A stretch of DNA of 64,000 nt from an uncultured Pelagimonas sp. (GCA_947497905.1 CANMIH010000002.1:310001-374000), one strand, 5' to 3'; numbered from the stretch's first letter, positions 30,273 to 38,592 are shown. The notes: generated by a model not told the origin, from the letters alone. Made by a program: numbers and translations.

Positions 30273-30709
30273 AGATGAGGCACCAATTGGACGTTCCAGC
30301 GGGCTGGGTTCTGGTTTTCATCCTGATGGCAACACTGCTGATGATGTGGCGCTATATCTGTCAGGCTCGCTATTTCGGGCTCATGACGGAGCTGCCGCTG
30401 GACGAGCGCCATCGGTTCGGTTGGGACCGTGACAATCCCGTCGAAAAACCTTTTACACGTGGAGGCATGGGCGCAAGACGATTGACCGTGCGTCTGACAC
30501 TCTGGGGGGCACCTCCGGGGTTGCGGCATTCCGATGCGGCGCTGACCGCTCTGCGAAGACTGCGTCTGAGCAACGGTCTTATCTCTCTGGTAGCGCTTGG
30601 TTTTTTGGTCATGTTTGCCGATCAGCTTGGATCCATGGTGCCGCTGCTGACGGTTGTACTTGGCATCAACCTGATTATCCTGCGCCCAACCCCTTGGGAG
30701 AAAGGTTAA
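30269..30709 (+). CDS. small membrane protein of the Mo-cofactor operon
   Basis: The 146-residue product has an N-terminal helix (VLVFILMATLLMMWRYI) and two C-terminal helices (about 100-140) around a basic soluble loop. I do not recognise the family. The start is GTG at 30269 overlapping the fdhD stop, or ATG at 30275. It ends four bases before mobA, so it belongs to the operon, where its role is unknown. Confidence 0.7.
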   Translation: MKMRHQLDVPAGWVLVFILMATLLMMWRYICQARYFGLMTELPLDERHRFGWDRDNPVEKPFTRGGMGARRLTVRLTLWGAPPGLRHSDAALTALRRLRLSNGLISLVALGFLVMFADQLGSMVPLLTVVLGINLIILRPTPWEKG

Positions 30710-30713
30710 ACCC

Positions 30714-31325
30714 ATGAAAAAACCGCTTGGTGTGATTTTGGCCGGTGGACAGGCGCGGCGTATGGGGGGCGGCGACAAGGGCGCGCTTGTTGTGGATGGG
30801 CGCAGCATGTTGGACCGTGTGATCGATCGTCTGGGCCCTCAGGTCGATCATCTTGTGATCAATGCCAACGGTGATGCCGATCGGTTTATGGAATACGGTC
30901 TGCCGGTCTGCGCCGATACGCTGCCGGGGTATCCCGGACCTCTGGCTGGTGTGCTGGCGGGCATGGAGTGGGCGGCGGACAAGGGCTTTACCCATATCGT
31001 GACCGCCGCTGCGGATACGCCGTTTTTTCCTAAAGATCTGGTTGAGCGTCTGCAGCGCACAGCGGAGACTGCATCGACGCCTATCGCCCTTGCGGTGACC
31101 CATGAAGAGGGGCGCACCAATCGCCATCCTACTTTTGGGCTATGGCCGGTAAATTTGCGGGCAGACCTGCGGGTCGCGCTGCAAGAGGGGCTGCGCAAGG
31201 TGGTGCTTTGGACCGACAAACATGGTGCCGCCTCAGCCGCCTTTGACGACGGCGCGTTTTTCAACGTCAATACCCCCGAAGATCTCGCCGTGGCAGAGCG
31301 CCTGGCGCAGGAGGCACGCGGATGA
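30714..31325 (+). CDS. mobA: molybdenum cofactor guanylyltransferase
   Basis: The 203-residue enzyme attaches GMP to molybdopterin to make the MGD cofactor. The nucleotide motif ILAGGQARRMGGGDKG is at about residues 7-22, followed by PGYPGPLAG and AAADTPF with the metal aspartate. MGD is the form used by formate dehydrogenase and DMSO reductase-type enzymes. The stop overlaps the next start by four bases. Confidence 0.95.
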   Translation: MKKPLGVILAGGQARRMGGGDKGALVVDGRSMLDRVIDRLGPQVDHLVINANGDADRFMEYGLPVCADTLPGYPGPLAGVLAGMEWAADKGFTHIVTAAADTPFFPKDLVERLQRTAETASTPIALAVTHEEGRTNRHPTFGLWPVNLRADLRVALQEGLRKVVLWTDKHGAASAAFDDGAFFNVNTPEDLAVAERLAQEARG

Positions 31326-33079
31326 GGGTCTTTGGTGTCACTGGGTGGAAGAACGCGGGCAAAACCGGGTTGGTTGAACGGCTTGTGACAGAAATCACCG
31401 CACGCGGATTTTCGGTCAGCACCATCAAACATGCGCATCATTCGTTTGATGTCGACCATGACGGCACAGACAGCTACCGCCACCGTGCGGCGGGTGCGCG
31501 TGAGGTCATTCTGGCCTCATCCAAACGTGTGGCGCAGATGTCCGAGATCACCGAAGAGCCGGGGCTGAAGGCGTTGCTGGCACGTGTGGCACCGGTCGAT
31601 CTGGTGCTGATCGAAGGTTATAAACGCGAAGCGCATCCCAAGATCGAGGCCTTCCGCAAAGAGGCAGGCCATGCGCTGATCGCCCCCGGTGATGCCACCA
31701 TTCGCGCCATCGCAAGCGATTGCCCGCTAGATGTGGATCGCCCGGTTCTGGATCTTGATGACACCGCAGGTATTGCCGATTTTGTCTTGCGCGAGGTGGG
31801 GTTGATAGCACGTGAGGCCGCCGCGCCACTTGCTCCACCGCCCCTGACCAATGATTGTTTTGCCTTGCCACCGGGTGTTGACTGGACCCCTGTGGATGAG
31901 GCTTTGGCCGCGTTGAAAGAGCGGCTGCACTGTGTTGTAGGACAAGAAGAATTGCCGCTGATGGGGTGTGCGGGCCGCGTGTTGGCCGAAGATCTGCTGG
32001 CGCTCCGGTCCAACCCTCCGCAACCTAACACCGCTGTGGATGGCTATGGCTTCGCGGGTCCGGCGTCTGAAGGGCCAAACGCCCTGACCTTGGTTGAGGG
32101 GCGTGCTGCGGCGGGTGTGCCCTATGGGGGGACCGTGCCACAGGGGCAGGCCATTCGCATCCTGACCGGCGCGGCACTGCCCGAGGGTGTGACGACCGTT
32201 GTTCTGGAAGAGGATTGCGCCGTCGCAGAGGGTCAAGTGGCCTTCAACGGCCCTGTCAAACAAGGCGCAAATACCCGCAAAGCGGGCGAGGATGTGGCCG
32301 AGGGTGAGGTGGCTTTGCCCAAAGGTCGGTTGCTCACCCCTGCGGATCTGGCTTTGGCAGCGGCGGTGGGGCATGGACGCCTGCCGGTCTATCGCCCTCT
32401 GCGGGTTGGGGTTATCTCAACCGGTGATGAATTGATCGAGCCGGGTGGCGAGGCGGGGCTGGGTCAGATCTTTGACGCGAACCGCCCCATGCTGCTGAAT
32501 ATGGCGCGACGCTTTGGCTATGAACCTGTTGATCTGGGCCGGGTTGCAGATGACCGTGAGACGTTGCGCAAAGCTTTGGACAAAGCGGCGGAAGATACCG
32601 ATGTGATCCTGACCTCAGGTGGGGCGTCGGCGGGGGACGAAGACCATGTCTCGGCTCTGTTGAAAGAAAGCGGGGCGCTGGCCGAGTGGCGCATAGCGCT
32701 TAAACCCGGACGGCCTCTTGCCCTGGCGGTGTGGAATGGCACGCCCGTGTTTGGCCTGCCCGGCAATCCGGTTGCGGCCTTTGTCTGTGCCCTGATGTTT
32801 GCCCGACCGGCTTTTGCCGCGCTGTCAGGGGCCGGTTGGCAAGAGCCCGAAGGGTTTGATGTGCCTGCGGCCTTTGAAAAGCGCAAGAAACCGGGGCGGC
32901 GGGAATATCTGCGCGCGCGCCTGCGCAATGGGCGGGCCGAGGTGTTCAAATCCGAAGGATCGGGGCGCGTGTCGGGGCTAAGTTGGGCCGAGGGGCTGGT
33001 TGAATTGGGCGATGGTGCGGCGCAGATCACTGAAGGCACACCGGTGCGGTTCATTCCCTTTGGCAGTTTCGGGTTATAG
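31322..33079 (+). CDS. MobB-MoeA fusion protein
   Basis: The 585-residue fusion joins a MobB GTP-binding adaptor (residues 1 to about 165, P-loop GWKNAGKTGL) to a full MoeA (about 185-585), which inserts molybdenum into adenylylated molybdopterin. MoeA motifs seen are NPPQPNTAVDGYGF, GVISTGDEL, LTSGGASAGDEDH and GLPGNPVAAFV. The linker is about 20 residues and Pro-rich. The fusion would couple the metal-insertion and nucleotide steps. It overlaps mobA by four bases. Confidence 0.93.
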   Translation: MRVFGVTGWKNAGKTGLVERLVTEITARGFSVSTIKHAHHSFDVDHDGTDSYRHRAAGAREVILASSKRVAQMSEITEEPGLKALLARVAPVDLVLIEGYKREAHPKIEAFRKEAGHALIAPGDATIRAIASDCPLDVDRPVLDLDDTAGIADFVLREVGLIAREAAAPLAPPPLTNDCFALPPGVDWTPVDEALAALKERLHCVVGQEELPLMGCAGRVLAEDLLALRSNPPQPNTAVDGYGFAGPASEGPNALTLVEGRAAAGVPYGGTVPQGQAIRILTGAALPEGVTTVVLEEDCAVAEGQVAFNGPVKQGANTRKAGEDVAEGEVALPKGRLLTPADLALAAAVGHGRLPVYRPLRVGVISTGDELIEPGGEAGLGQIFDANRPMLLNMARRFGYEPVDLGRVADDRETLRKALDKAAEDTDVILTSGGASAGDEDHVSALLKESGALAEWRIALKPGRPLALAVWNGTPVFGLPGNPVAAFVCALMFARPAFAALSGAGWQEPEGFDVPAAFEKRKKPGRREYLRARLRNGRAEVFKSEGSGRVSGLSWAEGLVELGDGAAQITEGTPVRFIPFGSFGL

Positions 33080-33081
33080 GC

Positions 33082-33567
33082 ATGGCGCGGTTGCTTATCC
33101 TCTATCACTCCCGCACCGGCGGTTCGCGCCAGATGGCCGAGGCGGCCTTCGCGGCGGCGCAAGAGGAATGTGACGCTGTGTTGTTGACCGCCGATGAGGC
33201 CAGGCCAGACGATCTTTTGGCAGCAGATGGTTATATCTTTTGTGCCCCCGAAAACCTCGCGGCCATTTCGGGCGCGATGAAGGAATGTTTCGATCGCTGC
33301 TATTACCCCGTGCTTGGGCAGATCGAAGGCCGTTCCTATGCGGTGATGGTCTGCGCGGGGTCAGATGGGCAAAACGCCGTGCGCCAGATGGCACGGATCG
33401 CCACCGGATGGCGTCTGAAAGAGGTGCAAGAGCCGATCGTGATTTGTACCCATGCGCAGACGCCCGAAGCCATACTGGCCGAGAAAACCATCGCCCCTGC
33501 AGATCTGGCACGCTGTGGTGAATTGGGCGCGGCTTTGGGCGCAGGTCTGGCGATGGGGGTGTTCTGA
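33082..33567 (+). CDS. flavodoxin/NAD(P)H-dependent oxidoreductase-like protein
   Basis: The 161-residue protein has the flavodoxin fold start LLILYHSRTGGSRQMAEAA, with the phosphate-binding SRTGGS loop, and the central strand GYIFCAPENLAAISG. It is probably an FMN electron carrier or quinone reductase. It starts two bases after the MobB-MoeA stop, so it is the last gene of the Mo-cofactor operon; a redox role for a molybdoenzyme is inference. Confidence 0.8.
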   Translation: MARLLILYHSRTGGSRQMAEAAFAAAQEECDAVLLTADEARPDDLLAADGYIFCAPENLAAISGAMKECFDRCYYPVLGQIEGRSYAVMVCAGSDGQNAVRQMARIATGWRLKEVQEPIVICTHAQTPEAILAEKTIAPADLARCGELGAALGAGLAMGVF

Positions 33568-33627
33568 TTGCAGTCGCGCGGCGGGGCTGCTAAGCGGCTA
33601 AGGCATCCCTTCGAGAAGGAATTGTAG

Positions 33628-33654
33628 ATGTTGGAGCGTGTTTCAAACCACTGA
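33628..33654 (+). CDS. putative 8-codon leader peptide upstream of the TopAI gene
   Basis: ATG at 33628 has GAAGGA seven bases upstream, and the frame encodes MLERVSNH before TGA. The last two sense codons (33646-33651, AACCAC) are complementary to GTGGTT at 33723-33728, just upstream of the topAI ribosome site. The stop region also starts a 7-bp stem, TGACGGT with ACCGTCA at 33672-33678. A regulatory leader is inferred; E. coli topAI is also reported to be controlled by a short leader reading frame. No conservation has been tested. Confidence 0.4.
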   Translation: MLERVSNH

Positions 33655-33743
33655 CGGTCTCGGCTGATCGGGCACCGTCATTCTCTCATCCGGCGCGTAT
33701 CGCGTGGATGGGCTGTTTTGATGTGGTTCAAACAGGCAATACA

Positions 33744-34001
33744 ATGAACATCTCAAAGAACGAACAGCGTGTGTTGCACGCGTTGGCGCAGGGTGGCTTC
33801 GTGCAATACGACCGTGCTGCAAATGGTAAGATCACCGATATCACATGCTTTACGCGCGAGGGCTATGTCCTGAGCAATTGCACCATGGATGTCTTTACCA
33901 AGCTGCGCCGCAAGGGGCTGGTGGCGTCGCGGAAATCCGGAGCCTATCGAATCTCTGATCGAGGGCGTCGGACCGTAGGTGCCCAACTGGACAATCGGTG
34001 A
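33744..34001 (+). CDS. yjhX: YjhX/TopAI-family topoisomerase I inhibitor toxin
   Basis: The 85-residue protein matches the YjhX family (UPF0386): ISKNEQRVLHALAQGG at the start, CFTREGYVLSNCTMDVF in the middle and the ending RRTVGAQLDNR. In E. coli YjhX (TopAI) binds topoisomerase I and blocks it, and the partner YjhQ counteracts it. The ATG at 33744 is chosen because homologues begin MN(L/I)S; AGG is seven bases upstream. The next gene is a YjhQ-type GNAT protein, as in E. coli. Confidence 0.88.
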   Translation: MNISKNEQRVLHALAQGGFVQYDRAANGKITDITCFTREGYVLSNCTMDVFTKLRRKGLVASRKSGAYRISDRGRRTVGAQLDNR

Positions 34002-34018
34002 GACAGGGAGACATGACC

Positions 34019-34510
34019 ATGATCCGTAAAGAAACCGCCGCAGATCATGCGGCTATTCGCAAGCTCACCATCGCGGCCTTTGAAACAAGCCGTTTTGGCT
34101 ATCAGGGAGAAGCGGAGATTGTAGAGGGGCTGCGCACAGCCGGGGGTCTGACACTGTCACTGGTGGACGACCGCGACGGGGCCATTGCTGGGCACATCGC
34201 GTTTTCCCCGGTTACGGTCGAGGGTAGGCCATGCGATTGGTATGGTCTCGCGCCGGTCTCGGTGACGCCTGATCATCAAGGGCAGGGCATCGGCGCGGGG
34301 TTAATCCGTGAGGGGCTGGCACAGCTTAAGGCGCTGGGTGCGCAGGGATGTGTCTTGCTGGGCGATCCTGCCTACTACGGCCGCTTCGGGTTTCAAAACG
34401 ATCCGCGATTGACCCTCGCGGGGGTGTCGCCTGAGTATTTTCAGGCACTCCCCTTTACCCAGGAGGTGCCCAAGGGTGCGGTGGCGTTCCATGCGGCCTT
34501 TGGCAGCTAA
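34019..34510 (+). CDS. GNAT acetyltransferase, probable YjhQ-type antitoxin
   Basis: The 163-residue N-acetyltransferase has the acetyl-CoA loop VTPDHQGQGIGAGLIREGL and the terminal strand GDPAYYGRFGFQ. In E. coli YjhQ is a GNAT-fold protein encoded next to yjhX that neutralises the toxin. The ATG at 34019 has AGGGAG eight bases upstream; 34013 is an alternative. The gene follows yjhX with a gap of about 17 bases and is closed by a terminator. Whether it acetylates or only binds the toxin is open. Confidence 0.75.
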   Translation: MIRKETAADHAAIRKLTIAAFETSRFGYQGEAEIVEGLRTAGGLTLSLVDDRDGAIAGHIAFSPVTVEGRPCDWYGLAPVSVTPDHQGQGIGAGLIREGLAQLKALGAQGCVLLGDPAYYGRFGFQNDPRLTLAGVSPEYFQALPFTQEVPKGAVAFHAAFGS

Positions 34511-34516
34511 AACAAA

Positions 34517-34548
34517 ACCCCGGGCGCGTGCGTCCGGGGTTCCTTTTT
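34517..34548 (+). terminator. terminator after the yjhX/GNAT module
   Basis: A 7-bp stem, ACCCCGG with CCGGGGT, and a 10-base loop are followed by TCCTTTTTC. It lies seven bases after the GNAT stop codon. Confidence 0.85.
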
Positions 34549-34565
34549 CGTACCGTTGAGAGGTG

Positions 34566-35576
34566 CTAGTCGAAGGTCCCGGCGATGCGACCCAAGAGCA
34601 TAAAGGCGCGGGCGGTGCGGGTGCCAGCAAAGGCGCTGATCTCAGCATCCGAGGCGTTTTGCTCGAAAATCGTGTAGTTGGTATCAAACCGGCGCAAAAA
34701 GTGATGCGCGGCGTCGCGGAAAATAGGATCTTGCTTCATCCGGCCTGCTGCCAATGCCAGCGACGAACGATCCCGCACCCCACCAAGCGCTGCAATTTCA
34801 CGCCCACGGGTGCCCTGAGCAAAGGCACGCCAGATTTCAGGGCGGGCCAGATCGGGGCGCAGATCATCCATATAGATGCCGTCCTGGCTCAGCAGGGTCA
34901 GAACATCCTGTGCGGCCTGGATCAATTTTGCAGTTTGGCGATCTTTCAACGCCCTGCGCAGCGCAGAAAAGCCCTCGGTGTCCTCTGCCGTCTCTGGGAA
35001 GTGCAGGGCGCGAATGAAATCTTCGGTGGCCAGTGGCGCGGCCATATCTTCCGCTGAGGTGCCCAGTGACAGGGTGGGCTGTTCGTCGTCTGCCTCAGAA
35101 GGCGCCACATTGGATGTGAGTTGCGCCTGCGCCGTTTCGGCCTGACGGACCCCGCCCAACATGGCCAGAGTGGCCTCGAAATTCCGCTGGGTGCCTGCGA
35201 TTTCATCAAGCCTGCTCAGCAGGGCGGGATGGGGCGCGGTGCTCTGGCCGTTTTGCGCCTGTGTCACATAGGCCTGACGGATCGCATCAATCGCGGCGGC
35301 AAGACGGGCGCTTTCTGAGCGCATGACCCGCGACGACCGAATGGTGATGGCCGCCACCCAGATCAGCGCGATCGGCAGCACAATCACCATAACGGTCAGC
35401 AGGAAAAGCAGGCTGTCGCTGCTTGCTCCAAAGCCAAACAGAAAGTACCCGCCCGCGATAAGCAGCCAGACAAGCGTCGCAATCGACGCTGCAGCCTCGA
35501 TTGCTGAGACGCCGCTGCCTGCGGAGCGATCATAGAGCCCCGGACCGGGGCGGCGGGTTTCTTTGGGCTCGGCCAT
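34566..35576 (-). CDS. hypothetical membrane protein
   Basis: The 336-residue product has two helices at about 25-50 and 57-80 and a soluble C-terminal region of 240 residues. The region includes a helical segment (about 85-165), an acidic stretch and a domain with DRQTAKLIQAAQDVLTLLSQ. I do not recognise a named domain. It sits between the yjhX module terminator and greA on the same strand as greA, nine bases after its stop, so it may share the greA transcript. Confidence 0.65.
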   Translation of the reverse strand: MAEPKETRRPGPGLYDRSAGSGVSAIEAAASIATLVWLLIAGGYFLFGFGASSDSLLFLLTVMVIVLPIALIWVAAITIRSSRVMRSESARLAAAIDAIRQAYVTQAQNGQSTAPHPALLSRLDEIAGTQRNFEATLAMLGGVRQAETAQAQLTSNVAPSEADDEQPTLSLGTSAEDMAAPLATEDFIRALHFPETAEDTEGFSALRRALKDRQTAKLIQAAQDVLTLLSQDGIYMDDLRPDLARPEIWRAFAQGTRGREIAALGGVRDRSSLALAAGRMKQDPIFRDAAHHFLRRFDTNYTIFEQNASDAEISAFAGTRTARAFMLLGRIAGTFD

Positions 35577-35584
35577 AACGCGCC

Positions 35585-36055
35585 TTACTTGTACTCGACT
35601 GAGAGAATTTCGTAGGACTTGATGCCGCCCGGAGCGCGCACCTCGACGCTGTCACCCTCTTCCTTGCCGATGAAAGCGCGGGCGATGGGGGATTTGATGT
35701 TCAACAAACCTTTTTCGATGTTGGCTTCGTGTTCGCCAACGATCTGCCAGGTTTTCTCTTCGTCGGTGTCTTCGTCGACGACGGCAACGGTCGCACCAAA
35801 TTTAATCGATCCCGACAGAGAGGCCGGGTCAATCACTTCGGCGCGGCTGATGATGGCTTCAAGCTCGCCCACACGGCCTTCGATAAAGCCCTGTTTTTCA
35901 CGTGCCGAATGATATTCGGCATTTTCCTTCAGGTCGCCCAGCTCACGTGCCTCGGCGATGGCCTGAATGATGGCAGGGCGCTCAATGGTTTTGAGCTGCT
36001 TCAATTCTACTTCCAGCGCGTCAAAACCCGCGCGGGTCATCGGGATCTTTTCCAT
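35585..36055 (-). CDS. greA: transcript cleavage factor GreA
   Basis: The 156-residue factor rescues backtracked RNA polymerase. It has the N-terminal coiled coil with [20 protein letters not shown] and the tip acidic residues in [19 protein letters not shown]. The C-terminal domain has [14 protein letters not shown] and [17 protein letters not shown]. Length is normal. The membrane-protein gene lies just downstream. Confidence 0.96.
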   Translation of the reverse strand: MEKIPMTRAGFDALEVELKQLKTIERPAIIQAIAEARELGDLKENAEYHSAREKQGFIEGRVGELEAIISRAEVIDPASLSGSIKFGATVAVVDEDTDEEKTWQIVGEHEANIEKGLLNIKSPIARAFIGKEEGDSVEVRAPGGIKSYEILSVEYK

Positions 36056-36184
36056 AGGATCTTTTTTCCGTCGTTGTCGGGGCCTGTGGTTTGTCCACGG
36101 CCCGGTCCCTTTATGGCTTCACAATGTGCCCAAGCCCCGGTGCATTGCAACAGGGCAAAACGGATGTCCAGCAAAACCCTGCTG

Positions 36185-36358
36185 TTAGCGCTCGGGACAC
36201 CCCGTTCCGCCTATTCCGTCGTCACCAATGTCGCAGTCTTCCGGCGACAGGGCCTCTTCCGCCATGATGACAGGTTCTTCCAAGACAAGGGTGTCTTGCC
36301 TTGGAACGGCACAGCCCGCGAGGGCCAGTCCAAGAAAAATGCAGAGAATGCGCGTCAT
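36185..36358 (-). CDS. 57-residue micro-lipoprotein with GIGGTG motif
   Basis: The 57-residue product begins MTRILCIFLGLALAGC, a lipoprotein signal with lipobox LAGC at residues 13-16. The mature part is about 41 residues, acidic, and ends DDGIGGTGCPER with a second cysteine. The start overlaps the DUF6502 stop by four bases (ATGA), which argues that it is real and translated. DUF5666-type proteins often carry GIGGTG before their domain, so this may be a remnant or a short relative; that is recollection, not a search result. Confidence 0.6.
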   Translation of the reverse strand: MTRILCIFLGLALAGCAVPRQDTLVLEEPVIMAEEALSPEDCDIGDDGIGGTGCPER

Positions 36359-37104
36359 TCAGAGCTGTCCTTTGAGGAATAGGCATAGCCGCCGAGGCGA
36401 ATGCGGTGGGGCGATCCGGCGGGTGCCTTGGCTTTTAGTCGAGCGGCCTCAGCATTGAGATCGGTCAATAGTGTCATCTGCGCCTGTTCGAAGGTCTTCT
36501 TCAATTGAGCAACCCCCTTTTCTGTCAGGCCTGTGTAATGCAGGGCACGTTCAAAATGCGGAGGCTGCTGGGCATGAATGTTTTCCACTGCGGCCAACAG
36601 GTGGTCGCCTGCATTCTCTGACAGATAGGATACCTGTTCTTCGCTGCCACCCGGTGGTGTGTAGGCCCGCTTGATCAAAGTGATCGGATCTTCGCCCTCG
36701 ACCATACCGGCCTCATGTAAGCCATCCAAAAGGGTGCGCGGGTGGATGTCCTGACGCACCTCACGGGCGAGACTGTCGAAGGACCCGATTGGGCCAGAAC
36801 GGGCAAGGGCGCGCGGTGTACCGTGATCGGAATAGTCCGGATGCGTCTGCCACAGGGCAACCAGCCGGGTCAGCGGATGAGGTTTGGGGGGCTTGCGCTC
36901 GAAGGCGCGCAGGCGGGCGACGTCGCGGCGCTGCAACCCTGTCATCACCGAGAGTTTGCTGTCGGTCTGCTTGCCGTCCAACTGTCCCATGGCCGCGGCC
37001 ACGTAATGCCCCTTCAGGCGCTCGGCCAGTTCGGGAAAACCAATGCCCTGCGCCACCATCAACTGCGCCAGTGGGCCAAGGAGAGAGTCAAATTTATCCG
37101 CCAT
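36355..37104 (-). CDS. DUF6502 family protein, possible regulator
   Basis: The 249-residue protein matches my recollection of DUF6502: SLLGPLAQLMVAQGIGFPEL at the start, TGLQRRDVARLRAFERK (helix-turn-helix-like) at about 60-76, and LVALWQTHPDYSD. Helices dominate, and no membrane segment is seen. The HTH-like segment makes a DNA-binding role plausible but unproven. The ATG at 37104 is chosen because the two palindromes lie directly upstream and earlier starts would run through the divergent gene's region. It overlaps the micro-lipoprotein start. Confidence 0.6.
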   Translation of the reverse strand: MADKFDSLLGPLAQLMVAQGIGFPELAERLKGHYVAAAMGQLDGKQTDSKLSVMTGLQRRDVARLRAFERKPPKPHPLTRLVALWQTHPDYSDHGTPRALARSGPIGSFDSLAREVRQDIHPRTLLDGLHEAGMVEGEDPITLIKRAYTPPGGSEEQVSYLSENAGDHLLAAVENIHAQQPPHFERALHYTGLTEKGVAQLKKTFEQAQMTLLTDLNAEAARLKAKAPAGSPHRIRLGGYAYSSKDSSE

Positions 37105-37173
37105 ATGTGTAAAAAGCACATTTTTCTTGACGAGGGCAATGTGAATCGTGAAATGTGCAAAAAACACATTTTT
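37105..37173. promoter_or_regulatory. twin ATGTG-N7-CACAT palindromes in the divergent promoter region
   Basis: Copy one at 37105-37125 and copy two at 37153-37173 share ATGTGY, five A, R, CACATTTTT, and are 48 bases apart. Each contains the dyad ATGTG-N7-CACAT. They fill the 81-base gap between the DUF6502 and vWA lipoprotein genes, so they probably form an operator acting on both. The DUF6502 protein is a candidate ligand. Confidence 0.6.
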
Positions 37174-37185
37174 TGCGGAGTGAGT

Positions 37186-38454
37186 ATGAAACAGAGCTGG
37201 ATCAAAGCCCTTTGTTTGGGTGTCGGGCTTGCGGGGTGCGACGCAGCGATAATTAGTGAGTCTCCGGTCGAACCGGCCATCGTTGCAGACACGCCGATGG
37301 CGGAGGTGATGATTGAACCGGTCCTTGTCGAAGAGCGTGCCAGCGTGAGTCTGGGGCGCCGTCCCGCCCGCCAAGGCGTTGTGACGGCGGGCGACATCGA
37401 CGACACGCTTAATCTTGCGGCGTTCTCGCGCTATCAGGCACGGCAAAGTAAAGCTCTGGGTCTGAAGCGCGCCAATCTGTTGACACCGGTGCAAATCCAA
37501 TTGGTTGGGCACAACAACAAACCCCTGCCGGGTATGCATTATACCCTACGCAAACCCGGCGCGGCCGAGCCGTTTCACAGTGGCTATGCGGGCGTCGACG
37601 GGCGGATTTCGGTCTTTCCCGCCAGTCTGGGACAGGGGCGGCTCAATAAGGTTGAGCTGCGCACCTTCTCCGCGGATGGGGCAATGCGGCAGGAGATCCT
37701 CTCAACAGGGAAAGGCTGGCAGCGGGTCACTCGTGAGGAGACCGTCCGTTACAACCCCGAGTTTGTGGATCTCGTCTTTGTCTTTGATACAACCGGCAGC
37801 ATGGGAGATGAGCTTGCTTGGCTGACAAAAGAGTTCAAAGGCATTGTTTCCCGCGCAAAGCGCGCCGCACCGGGGGCGGATTTCCGGTTTGGTCTTGTGG
37901 CCTATCGCGACAAAGGCGACGCCTATGAGGTGCAGAACTATGGTTTCACCCTCAAACAAAGCCAGATGCAGCGCTGGCTGCGAGGCCTAAATGCAGATGG
38001 TGGTGGCGATTACCCCGAAGCGGCAGACCGGGCCCTGCGGGCAGCTGTGGATCTCAACTGGAAACGCGGCAAAGGTGAGCGCCTGATTTTTCACATCGCA
38101 GACGCGCCACCCCATAAGAGCAACAGTCTTGCCTATACCCGTGCGGCGCAAGTTGCGGCGGGGAAAGGTGTGCAGATCTTTGGCCTCGGGGCCAGTGGTG
38201 TCGGCGACGAAGCCGAGTACCTGATGCGTCAGGCGTCCTTGGTCAGCGGCGGGCGCTATCTGTTTCTCACCGATGATTCTGGTGTGGGGCAGGCCCATGC
38301 GGAACCTAAGGTCGCCTGCTATCGTGTGACTCGTCTGAAAGCTCTCCTGTCCCGCGTATTGGCCAGTGAATTGACCGGAAAACGGGTTGAAGCGGCCCGA
38401 AGTGAGGTCATACGGTCTGTTGGTGTATATTCTGACGGATTTTGTCAGCAATGA
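37186..38454 (+). CDS. vWA-domain lipoprotein
   Basis: The 422-residue protein has a lipoprotein signal with lipobox LAGC (Cys18). A linker of about 60 residues, then a beta-rich segment (about 100-165), precede a von Willebrand A domain at about 193-390 with MIDAS FDTTGSMGDE at about 200-209 (Asp201, Thr203, Ser205). It resembles vWA proteins that bind partners through a metal site. The start has GGAG five bases upstream. It is divergent from the DUF6502 gene and shares its operator region. The ligand is unknown. Confidence 0.8.
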   Translation: MKQSWIKALCLGVGLAGCDAAIISESPVEPAIVADTPMAEVMIEPVLVEERASVSLGRRPARQGVVTAGDIDDTLNLAAFSRYQARQSKALGLKRANLLTPVQIQLVGHNNKPLPGMHYTLRKPGAAEPFHSGYAGVDGRISVFPASLGQGRLNKVELRTFSADGAMRQEILSTGKGWQRVTREETVRYNPEFVDLVFVFDTTGSMGDELAWLTKEFKGIVSRAKRAAPGADFRFGLVAYRDKGDAYEVQNYGFTLKQSQMQRWLRGLNADGGGDYPEAADRALRAAVDLNWKRGKGERLIFHIADAPPHKSNSLAYTRAAQVAAGKGVQIFGLGASGVGDEAEYLMRQASLVSGGRYLFLTDDSGVGQAHAEPKVACYRVTRLKALLSRVLASELTGKRVEAARSEVIRSVGVYSDGFCQQ

Positions 38455-38522
38455 AATTGCGCGGGATGCGGCAGAAACTGACGTATTCTGTCGCATTCCC
38501 GATAGGTTTCGCCGCGTACCGA

Positions 38523-38551
38523 TTGACCCGTGCTGCACTGCCGCGCTAGGT
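38523..38551 (+). promoter_or_regulatory. candidate promoter of the ETF-QO gene
   Basis: TTGACC at 38523-38528 is followed after 17 bases by CTAGGT at 38546-38551. The -35 is close to consensus but the -10 is weak. It lies about 40 bases before the ETF-QO start. Confidence 0.35.
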
Positions 38552-38592
38552 CTGGCCGGACAATTTTTGCCTGGGGCCGGGAGAACTCAGAT

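Noticed and set aside
37105-37173. Iteron-type replication origin
   Set aside because: Only two copies are present, with no replication gene nearby; an operator for the divergent genes is simpler.
36742-37185. Long N-terminal extension of the vWA lipoprotein gene
   Set aside because: It would be antisense to the DUF6502 gene and pass through the operator repeats. The ATG at 37186 has a ribosome site and a clear lipoprotein signal.
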